Assembly: GCA_029718625.1 (NCBI GenBank)
Contig: CM056391.1
Span: forward strand, 5,849,158 to 5,913,157
Direction of reading: 5' to 3'
Origin: Synaphobranchus kaupii
Lineage: Eukaryota > Chordata > Actinopteri > Anguilliformes > Synaphobranchidae
DNA: 64,000 nt
Part shown: positions 45,455-55,700 of the stretch, piece after piece
Layout of the letters: each line of letters begins with the position of its first letter
Numbering within the stretch: the first letter of the stretch is position 1
Translations under genes and position numbers: made by a program
Notes under the pieces: model-generated
Told to the model about the DNA's origin: nothing
The model's database searches: none
What the model saw: the letters and a program-made list of their open reading frames with translations, nothing else

Positions 45455-48135
45455 ATGTCGAACTGTGTTTCCTTTCATACCCAGCTCGCTTCCATCATGG
45501 AGGTGCTGGCGAACGCGGCCGTGGCAGAGATCTGTAAACTCGTAGATGATGGATACGCGGTTTTACGCTTGGAAGTGTCTGAAAACCGAAAAGAGAACAA
45601 AGCTTTAAAGAGGAAATTACAGCTGATGGAGATGCGGCTCGCGCGAGATGCATCTGTAAACAACCGCCCTGATAGAACTAACGTTAAGGTCTGCAGCACG
45701 TTAAGACAAGCCACGAGAGGCAAGTTAACACACAAACGATATCGTGAGTTTGGGCAACGTGGAATTATTTATTATTTTTTTGCCTGGTTATAATATTTCT
45801 ATCTTGCTGGCTATTGGATAAAATCCGGTGTAGCTAGCTAATGGAAAATTGCCATTGCAATGACTTTAAACGAGGAATTCAGCTCAACATCAGTGCTTGT
45901 ACATTTACATTTAATAATTGATTAGTAACGTAATGTTACTGCTTTTAAAAAATAGAAATATCAGTGCTATATTGAGGAGTTAGTAATGAGAGTTAAGCAT
46001 ATGCATTATAATAATAGGTGTAATTTAAGCTTTGACTAAATTAGCTGTGCCTGTGTTATCAGACGAGGGCCCATTCCCAGGCGCGCAGACTGTCTTCAGC
46101 AGGGAGACGGACCGGGGTTTGACTCGAGACGGAGAGGCTGACGTCACAGCTCTGGATGCAGGCGGCGCTCCAACGCAACCCCTGGTCACGTGGGACGAGG
46201 TCTGTTCGGACGGAATGCTGGTGCCAAAGACATTAGCTCTACTGTAACGTTTATGTGCATTATAAGCAGATATTATGTATTGTTCACTGAGATAATTCCA
46301 CCCAAATTTGCCATGTTCTTTGCTTACTCAATAAATGGTTAGTTACTACTGCTGAGAAATCACGATCTTCTGCAGATGGGACTCTAATTGGCAACAGTAA
46401 TTCAGGCCAACTGAACCAATGACCTGTCTAGGGTTGGGACGAAAGTTTGATTGGCTGCTGTCTGTCAGGCTGATGACCTCATTCCTCTGTTTCAGTGTGC
46501 AGAGGTGGAGGAAGAAAGGACTGAGTCACTTCCTGTCAAAGAAGAGAAGCTGGAAGAGGAGAGTGACCCACTGAAAGGACCCCATTTTCCTGGACAGAGT
46601 AAGTGAGGAAGACTGAGCTGAAGCAGAGATTCACGTGACACAAGCGAAAGGCAAGAGATGTGATGTATATGTCATAGATGTAACAAAATCACATGAGTGT
46701 AAATCACATCCTTTTCCAGCACATGAGTGTAAATCACATCCTTTTCCAGCACATGAGTGTAAATCACATCTTTTCAAGCAGATGAGTGAAAGCATACAAG
46801 GGGAGAGGACAGACCATTACTTTAATGCTTTTAAAAAACATTCTGAGAAATTCCAGTTGCATTCCATTCCAGTTGCATTCTATTCCAGCTGCATTCCATT
46901 CCAGTTCAGTTCCATTCCAGTTGCATCAAGCATGACAACACATCCGCTTTGTGGAACGTTGATAAATTTGTAAGTTTAAAAAATGTGTCTACATGTTAAA
47001 ATTAATATTTACGTTGGCTTTCACATTCCCAGCAGTTGTGGATTTGGGTGCCGATGGAGGCAAAAGATCTCCAGACTCACAGACCGGACCAGGGACAGCC
47101 ACAGAGGAGCTCACAGACACTGAGCAGCACAGGACCAGACACGGTGTTTGGGAGGTCAGTGGACTGGAGTCTGCTCTCAAAGCAGAGGGAGTCAGTAGTA
47201 ATGTTGCTACCAAGAGGCTCCAGCGTAGAGGATATGAACGCAGTCTGGGCTCTGAGTGTGTAATGTTTGAGAGAAACAGTCATCTGGGGACTTTCTTTTC
47301 TCAAGAGGATGGTGATGGAGAGGCTGGCGATTCGGCGTCTTGCCTGTACAACACAGCAGCAGACTCGGAAGCCATTTTGGCTCACTCCAAGTCTCAGCCT
47401 GTCCCTACTGCAGAGGAAGGCTCGGGTAATAGCGTGTCCTCGCTGTCCTCGGTCGATTGGAAAACGGACGTCGTTGTAATCGACTCCGTACCCGTTAAAG
47501 AGGAAACCGAGATGCAGGCGGCTTGGAGCGGAGGGACTTTTTCGGGAACGGGTCGCTCGCCGCTCAAAAGTTTCGGTGATCACAGGGAGAGAGAGGCGGC
47601 GCTACCAGAAAACATTATCGACCCCTCCCCGATAAAAACCCAAACGACAGTGAGACAGGAGACAGCAGCAGCGAAATTCGGTGTCCCAGAGTACGCCCCC
47701 CATGAGTACACCCCCTGTGATAACAGACTCACGGCATCAGAGCGCGGTGATACGCACTCATTCAGAGTGGGCGCAAGAGAGAAGAGGTTCTTTTGCGCGT
47801 TTTGTGGAAAGGGTTTTAGCTGTCCAAAGAAGGTTGAAATACACCAGAGAGTCCACACGGGGGAGAAACCGTTCAGTTGCACACAGTGTCGAAAGCAGTT
47901 TGCACAGGCGGGCAATCTCAAAAGACACCAGAGAGTTCACACCGGGGAGAAACCGTTTAGCTGCGCACAGTGTGAGAAGCGCTTTTCTCACCTACATCAA
48001 CTGAAGATGCATCAAAAGGTTCACACTGGAGAGAGACCGTATGCTTGTCCACACTGTGGGAAAAGATTTGCTGAGAGAAGTTACCTTAGAATACACCAAC
48101 AGAGAAACCATTCAGTTTTATATAGTGTGCGATGA
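45455..48135 (+). CDS. C2H2 zinc finger protein, unit 9 (4 exons, 4 fingers)
   Basis: The exons are 45455-45719, 46063-46199, 46496-46598 and 47033-48135, giving 535 residues. Exon 1 is MS-type (MSNCVSFHTQLASIMEVLAN) with a strong coiled coil. Its donor is G|GCAAGT, so intron 1 is GC-AG. The exon length of 265 is the family standard and supports the site. Exon 3 has VKEE. The exon 4 acceptor is a CAGCAG tandem (47033 or 47036). The linker keeps GVWEV and has a second SUMO-type site (VPVKEETEM) where other units have an acidic stretch without Lys. Four fingers start near residue 421, with helix residues C-K-K-I, Q-G-N-R, H-H-Q-M and E-S-Y-I. Unit 10 downstream has related fingers and no 5-prime exons. 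A possible AATAAA lies at 48640. Confidence 0.86.
46693..46785. repeat. 30-bp tandem repeat, 3 copies
   Basis: ATGAGTGTAAATCACATCCT followed by TTTCCAGCAC, in intron 3 of unit 9. A looser ATTCCAGTTGC repeat follows at 46850-46925. Confidence 0.85.
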
Positions 48136-48724
48136 TATGCATCGGTTGGGATAGGCCTAAAAAAGACTATACAGTAGATATTATTTATGGTCTATTAATC
48201 ATAACATGTTGTGCATACGTACCTTTTCAAATATCAGTAGCAATATTTCCATCTGGAAAACATTTGGATGTGGACTTTGACAAAACAGTTTGACTAATTA
48301 ATATTGACTTGGGAAATGAATGTGTCTTCGTACACGTACCATTTAATTGGAAAGGGCTTGTTGGCTTTCCATAGCCAAAATTAACAAATGCACATAGTGT
48401 TTGTTTTCCTGCTTGTTTCTTATGAATACAGCAATTTAAATAGCTGTATATTCCCATAAGAAAAGACAAAAACATGCCGGAGTAAAAGAAAATTGTGAAA
48501 TCTTAACACTTTAAATTTTTTTGTTATTTTATTAGGTGTGAGATATCTGAATGCATGATTACATGGCACTAACAGTAATTCCCTTGTGTGGATGATGATG
48601 TTGTTGTTGATACTTTGTATTTGTAGTTTGTTGAAGTTTAATAAAAAAAATGGGAATTCCTTTGAGCCGGACTTGTTGAGCTGTTTGATTTAAAGGCCTT
48701 TGCACTAAGCCTCTAGTCACTAAT
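48136..48724. other. 3-prime flank of unit 9
   Basis: AATAAA at 48640-48645 is the best polyadenylation signal seen. The part at 48660-48724 matches 62486-62636 before the last module of the window. Confidence 0.5.
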
Positions 48725-49057
48725 CTACAGTCTACTGAATAAATCTACAGTCGCTGTACTGAGTAAATCTACATTCGCTGTACTGAGTACATCTACAGTC
48801 ACTGTACTGAGTACATCTACAGTCTACTGAGTAAATCTACAGTGGCTGTACTGAGTAAATCTACAGTCGCTGTACTGAGTACATCTACAGTGGCTGTACT
48901 GAGTAAATCTACAGTGGCTGTACTGAGTAAATCTACAGTCGCTGTACCTAGTAAATCTACAGTCCCTACTGAATAAATCTACATTCTCTACTGAGTAAAT
49001 CTACAGTGGCTGTACTGAGAGTAAATCTACAGTCTCTGTACTGAGTAAATCTACAGT
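48725..49057. repeat. 24-26 bp minisatellite, paralogue of 17315-17573
   Basis: About 14 copies of CTACAGTCGCTGTACTGAG plus TAAAT. It is followed by the same unique sequence as the array after unit 3. Confidence 0.92.
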
Positions 49058-49765
49058 GAATGTAGAGCCACTGCTGGTACAGATGTTCACTGCTGTAGCA
49101 GCCGCTGGATATAGAGACATTTCCTAATTAAAGCCCCACTCACTGTATTAATGAATCCTCATAGTGATCACTTTGCACACAGTATGTACAGATTTAGTCA
49201 AGGAATTGTGTTTACCTCATAATACTGAGAACCAAACATCAATTACAAATGTACATCAAATGCATTTTTAAGGATATCGGTGCTCACCAAATATTTTACC
49301 TGTTCACATCATTGATCCTAAATCATAGCACATCTATACATCGACAGGATACATGTGATAGAGTTTATATCATGGTGATGACCATAGTGAGTATATATGT
49401 TCTGGAAAGTGTATAAATGTATGTATATGATTGAAATGGATTGTCTTGAAGCAACAAATGTTGAAAAATAATCACCACAAAATTTGGTCAAACCCCCCAC
49501 AGAACTGATGCACGAGCGTTTGTGGTGAGACCGTTAAAGACCTAAAGGGATTATTACTGTACGTAATAATTTTACGTACTTTTTTTTTAACGTTATTTTC
49601 CTGAAGTTACTCGCTCATCGAGATATTCGAGGGTGTACAGTTCTTTGCTTTGCTTGATTTTATCACAGCTGAGGGTTCAGATGGGACTAGTATGATATCT
49701 GAGTGTGTTTGACTGCACGAGAGCCAAAGCCAAGTCTGATTGATCACTTTAATCCTCTGTTACAG
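49058..49765. other. Linker between unit 9 and unit 10
   Basis: The first 170 bp match the linker between units 3 and 4 (17574-17720). No exon 1, exon 2 or ETS site is found. Confidence 0.5.
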
Positions 49766-51677
49766 TGTGCAGACATGGAGGAGAGGAGGACTGAAGCGCT
49801 TCTTATAAAGGAGGAGAGAGTGGAAGAGGACAGAGACCCACAGGGAGAGATGAACACCAGGGAGGAGAGTAAGTGGAGAATGGAGGGGGTTATGAAAGGT
49901 GTGGAAGCAGATGTTGTCATTCTGCCACAGTTTGAATGTGTCCCTCGGCCTCGTCCAAGACAATCACCCTCTAGATTCAGCTACTCTGAGTGTCAGTAAC
50001 ACAGAGAAATGTTATGCCTGTATGGCTTTGGTGGGGATATTTTGGTTTACCCTGCATTTTAAAGTGATCTTTTTAACTGTTTAAGCAGGTTTCTTCCTGT
50101 TTGAACTCTGGGCATCAGGTTTGTAGTGTAGGAAATGTGAAAATAATCTCCTCTGTTTGACATAGATTGTAGCCACCTGCTTTTTTTTCTTTTTGTCAAT
50201 AACTTTAAACGTTGAGCTTTGCTTATATGTCTGTTTGCTGGAAGGTTTTAATCTTCTTCACTCCTGCTCAATGCAGGCTTGTATATTAGAGGAAAGACAT
50301 ACCGAAGCTTTATGTGACATATCGAAGCTTTATGTGACATACCGAAGCTTTATGTGACATACCGAAGCTTTATGTGACATACCGAAGCTTTATGTGACAT
50401 ACCGAAGCTTTATGTGACATACCGAAGCTTTATGTGCCATACCGAAGTTTTATGTGACATACCGAAGCTTTATGTGACATACCGAAGCTTTATGTGACAT
50501 ACCGAAGCTTTATGTGACATACCGAAGCTTTATGTGCCATACCGAAGCTTTATGTGACATACCGAAGCTTTATGTGACATACCGAAGCTTTATGTGCCAT
50601 ACCGAAGCTTTATGTGACATACCGAAGCTTTATGTGACATACCGAAGCTTTATGTGACATACCGAAGCTTTATGTGTATACTTGGGATATGTGTATAAAC
50701 AGTTCATGATTGTGTCAGCTTGCCCCTTCTCTCTAGGGTTTGTGGATTCTGGCTCAGATGGCGACGACGTGGCTTCAGCGTTTGATGCGCGAGATAAACC
50801 AGCGAATCACGCGGAGGAGCACAGGACCTTGCACGCCATTTGGGAGGTGGGTGGACTGGAGGCGGTCCTTGGGGAGGAGCCAAAGGGCAGGGCGCTGAGG
50901 CGTGCGGCGGTTGACCTGGGGGCGGATAGGCTGAGCGGTCTCCTGCCGGAGGGCGTGATGTTCGAGGGGCCCGGCCAGTCCAGGACGTTCCTCTCCCGGG
51001 GGGATGGCGATGGGGACGGCACGGGGGCTGGGGATCCCGTGTGCCTGTATGGGATGGGAGCCACGCCCCAGGGCCCGTCGGCTCACCAGGAGCTCCTCCC
51101 CGTCGCGGAAGACTCCGCTGCGTCCCTGGCCTCCGCGGGACCCTTCGACTGGAAAGCTGAGCCCGTGACGATCGCCCCCAAAATGTGCCCACCGCACCCC
51201 CAGAACTCCCAGTCCGTTTCAGACGCCTTTGACGGGAACGCGTGTGGCCCGTGTTACGGCGGCTACGCCCCGTCGCAAAGCGGCAGCGGGGGTGGCGCTC
51301 ACGGCAGAGGCGGTGGGAGAGCGAAACGTTTCTTCTGCTCTTTCTGTGGGAAGGGCTTCAGTTTCCCCAAACAGGTGGAGATACACCAGCGGGTGCACAC
51401 CGGCGAGAAACCCTTCAGCTGCTCACAGTGCCGCCAGCGCTTCTCCCACTCTGGCAACCTTAAGAGACACCAGCGGGTGCACACGGGCGAGAAACCCTTC
51501 AGCTGTACCTTGTGCGAAAAACGTTTCTCTCACTTGCATCAGCTCAAAATGCATCAGAGGATCCACACTGGGGAGAGACCGTTTGCTTGTACACATTGTG
51601 GGAAGAGGTTTTCTGAGAGAAGTTACCTCAGAATTCACCAACAGAGAAGCCACACGGGTGTGTACAATGTGAGATGA
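49766..51677 (+). CDS. C2H2 zinc finger module, unit 10 (exons 3-4 only, 4 fingers)
   Basis: The exons are 49766-49868 and 50737-51677, with coding for 347 residues. Exon 3 is CADMEE-type with IKEE and nearly the same as in units 2, 5 and 6. The exon 4 linker is unusually rich in G+C, CpG and Gly/Pro/Ala codons (50840-51330). It keeps an AIWEVGGLE core. Four fingers start near residue 233, with helix residues F-K-Q-I, H-G-N-R, H-H-Q-M and E-S-Y-I. Fingers 3 and 4 have the same contacts as unit 9. No 5-prime exons lie between unit 9 and here. The phase fits the exon 2 donor of unit 9. AATAAA copies at 51708-51723 follow the stop by about 30 bp. Confidence 0.8.
50298..50676. repeat. 20-bp minisatellite, about 19 copies
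   Basis: The unit is ACCGAAGCTTTATGTGACAT, with a few GCCAT, ATCG and AGTTT variants. It lies in the intron between exons 3 and 4 of unit 10 and ends 60 bp before the acceptor. Confidence 0.95.
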
Positions 51678-51707
51678 GATGCATAAACTGGAATAGACTT
51701 TTAAAAA

Positions 51708-51723
51708 AATAAATAAAAATAAA
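51708..51723 (+). terminator. Polyadenylation signal cluster of unit 10
   Basis: Three AATAAA words (51708, 51712, 51718), about 30-40 bp past the stop. Confidence 0.45.
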
Positions 51724-52620
51724 CATGAAATGTACATTTCTTAGATGAATAGAGTCAGAGGAGCAATTGGTGTATGTTACATTATGATAAATATTCAGAG
51801 ACGCATGAGTTGAATTATCACATATATCTGTGGCTGAGTATCGATACAGCAACACTCGATAGGGATGTGTGAGTGAATGACTGAAGCAGCTGCATTATCA
51901 GTGATTTCCTGATTTGAACCAATTGCTGCTATGATGGCAGGGATCAAAGTCTTGTGATTGGTTTATGCAGCATGAATCAGTAATTGACAGTACATGGTGG
52001 CATCACCCTTTATGAAGTCCTTATTCTTACATCACTAATGGACAGTTTACTATAAATTTTAATGGAAATTCCAAATTGACAAGCAAATTTTGGCAGTGAT
52101 CTAAACATACTAGAGAAGATTTCAACAGCTCTAGAACTGAAGGCGTATGGAGCCTGTTTGTTTTATGTTATGTCAGTTCACCTGCAGGTGAACACACATA
52201 GCAGAATGAAATTATAATTATAACTGTGCCTTACTTCACATTGAACTGTTTGCATACTTTGCCCCAATGGACACAGACACACATAAAAGACAGCATCGTT
52301 TCCTTTGTCAGTAATAAGATCCAGGCTTTAAAGGATAATTTAAGGGACACCATTGGTAACAGGTTACTATAGAGAGCTGTGTCAATGTCAGTAGTATTCA
52401 AATATTACAATGCAATAAACATTCTCAAACTGATTTTAAATGCGTTCATTTATCCTGAATAAATAAAGGAATGTTTTTCTTGTGTCAAGATGGTTTTTAG
52501 AATCCCTTTTCTCTCGGCTTGAGCCGACCTTTACGAAAGAATAGAACGTGTCTATTCTGAAGAATATCTGCGGCCTTTTTCAAGTTTTTACGGTACAGTT
52601 TCAATTCCGTCACGCCTCAT
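51724..52620. other. Spacer between units 10 and 11
   Basis: AT-rich single-copy-looking DNA. I see nothing in it that I can name. Confidence 0.4.
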
Positions 52621-52627
52621 ACGTAGA

Positions 52628-52637
52628 CCGGAAGTAA
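52628..52637 (+). promoter_or_regulatory. ETS-type promoter site of unit 11
   Basis: CCGGAAGTAA, 154 bp before the ATG at 52782. Confidence 0.6.
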
Positions 52638-52781
52638 TCGGTGCTCCAGCAAAATACATTTGGTTTGACGACCTACAACAATACCAACACGTCTCTGGCT
52701 GATAATCGTTATTGTCCTAAAAATTGGAGAATCTCTCCTGGAGATATCGTTAAAGACACGGGATCGTGTTTGGCCACTACA

Positions 52782-55700
52782 ATGTCGAATCGTGTTTTGC
52801 ATAAACAGTTGGCGTCCATCATGGAAGTCTTGGCTAATACGGCAGTGGCTGAAATCTGCAAAATCGTAGACGATGGTTATGCGGTTTTACGCTTAGAAAT
52901 GTCTCAAAGCATGAAGGAGAACGACGCTCTCCGGAGGAAACTACAGGGAATGGAGCTGCGGGTGGCCCGTGGATGTCCGGAGAAAACAAAGATGCGAGAG
53001 AGCCCTGTACATCCTCGATCGGACGGATCTCACCTTTGTAGTGAATTAAAAGGAATAACTACAGGTAATTTACACGGCTGTTCACCTAACTCACTGTAGC
53101 TAGCAAAAAACTAGGGTTTGTCATTTTACATCAGCCAACCGCCAGTGATCTTGAAATGTGTTTACATTCTTTGTGTGTTTGGGTGGGGGTGGGACGAAAA
53201 TATTTCTGACGTCTGCACTCACGCAGACTAGGCTACGGTTCGTACGACACTGTATTCTTCTCCGAGGAAGGTTGCTCGTCTGCTGGCTTATTTGTTTTGA
53301 GTAATTGGTTAACTAATGTACAGTTGGGTTTCCGCACATGTCAGTATAATGCTTTTTATTCTTGTATTTACTAAGTGCTATCAAACAAAAAATTTCTCTC
53401 GGATCAACTTTATTGGGTAGGCTAAAAATTCCTCTCGGATCAACTTTATTGGGTAGGCTATAATAAGAAATGCCCCGGAAATTAGTTAGCCTTACGCGTG
53501 TCCCCTGTAACTTGTCGTTCAGATGTGATGACCTTCAATGTAAAAAAAATTATAATAATTGTGCCCTCCAAAGTAAAAATTCTTAATTACCTGATTAGCA
53601 CTTTTGAGTTTGTTCAACTTTCAATGTTCAAGGTTATGTGGATTAAAAATTCTAAGCTCTGGTGACAGGCCTTTTATGTTCTCACGGCAACCATAAATAC
53701 GTTGTATTAACTCATATTGTGCTGACTGTTCAGCTAAAAAGACTAATAGGTCCAGTAAAATATTTGTAGTATTGTGAACTGCATTTTATTACTTCAAACA
53801 AACATTAATTTGGGCTATTTTATTTTAATAGAGCTTCTATAGTATTTCTATTTTCACATTATACATTCTTAAAGTTGTATCAGTAGCTACAGTATTTGTT
53901 AGTTGCATGCATCATAACCTCAAACTAGAGAGGAGAAGGTTGTACCAAGAAAAAAAAGGTTGGGTTCTTTATAGTGAGAGATATTACTAGTTTATCAACT
54001 TCAGTGGATTAAAACACACCCACAGAGGACATTATAAACTGAATTAAAAGTTGCAAGGTGTTTCCAGTTTAATTTCTTGGGGTTCTGTCGAGGCGTGAAC
54101 ATGACCTGTGACGCTTTAATGTTCTCTTTAAAAGCCAAAACCCATCTATGGCTCTTATTGTGTATTAGATTAAAAGTCGCACCTTAACTAGCTTTTATAG
54201 CTGTGTAGGTTTAAGTTTGGCATTGTTTTCAGACTGACGACCGCTGGTCAAGACTGAAACTGCACTAAACTCGCCTGAGTGGCGTGCGCGTGGAGGCGTG
54301 CACGTGCAACAGTGCCAAAGTAAATAAGAAGCCATTTCTCTCGGCTTTCTTAGTGCCGTCTATGGGCGTCGACGCGGGAATTACGCTCTATTCGAGATCC
54401 ACAATTTTTCGATGAAGAATGAAGTTGGCAAACCTTTACACTACACGGCTGACATGTTGTCTGATCTTCAAGCTGGTGTGAATGTGGTTACAGCCAACCT
54501 CAGTGTTTTAAACAATTCACAAACTCACAATTCCTTTTTGTAAGGAGTTGGATAGTGTGCAGTCTTTTATCGCTTGTAACTGGCCGAGCAACAGTACTAT
54601 TTAAGGCAGGGGTTCCCAAACTTTTTTCTGATGCTACCCTAAATTAATGCTCACAAATGTAGGTGAGGGGCCGTGAATAAAGGACTTAATAAAAATGCTG
54701 AGTTTGATTACCATATACAGATCCTTTCCAAAAAATTAGAATATCATGGAAAAGTTTTATTTTTTTCCATAATTCCATTCAAAAAGTGAAACTTTCATAG
54801 ATTATAGATTCATTACACACAAAGTGAAATATTTCTAGCCTTTATTTGTTTAATTTTTCATAATTTTGGCTTACAGCTCCAGAAAACCCCCAAAACAGTA
54901 TTTCAAGAAATTAGAATAGTGTGTCGAAAATCAGCATTTACTTCAGTTATTTCAGAGAATGAATGTTTTAGACTGAGTGTCACACTCTGTACGTGGTGGT
55001 TTTTGAAGCACTGACTCCAGCCTCAGTCCACTCCCTCTGTATCTCCGCCAAATTTTGGAATCGTCTTTGCTTGACAATCTGCTGAAGCCTACGGTCATCT
55101 CTTTTGCTTGTGCACCTTCTCCTGCCACATTTTTCCCTTCCACTAAACTTTCTATTGATATGCTTGGACACTGCACACTGTGAACAGCCAGCCTCCTTAG
55201 CGATGACCTTTTGTGGCTTACCCATCTTCTGAAGGGTGTCAATGATGGTCTTCTGGCCAATTGTCAAGTCTGCAGTCTTTCCCATACTGAACCAAACTGA
55301 GATACCTGTCCAATTTAACGACACACCTGTAGAAAAACTTTGTAGGTGTTTTGAGTAAATTAGATGATTAGAGTGTGACACTCAGTCTAAAACATTAATT
55401 CTCTGAAATAACTGAAGTAAATGCTGATTTTCGACACACTATTCTAATTTCTTGAAATACTGTTTTGGGGGTTTTCTGGAGCTGTAAGCCAAAATGATGA
55501 AAATTTTTACAAATAAAGGCTAGAAATATTTCACTTTGTGTGTAATGAATCTATAATCTATGAAAGTTTCACTTTTTGAATGGAATTATGGAAAAAAACA
55601 ACTTTTCCATGATATTCTAATTTTTTGGAAAGGATTTGTATATCTTTTAAGTGCTTAGAGAACATGTTTAATCCACGTATTATTCCTTAGATTTAAGTGT

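Noticed and set aside
50704..51192. 162-codon minus-strand frame
   Set aside because: It is an artefact of the GC-rich unit 10 exon 4 on the other strand.
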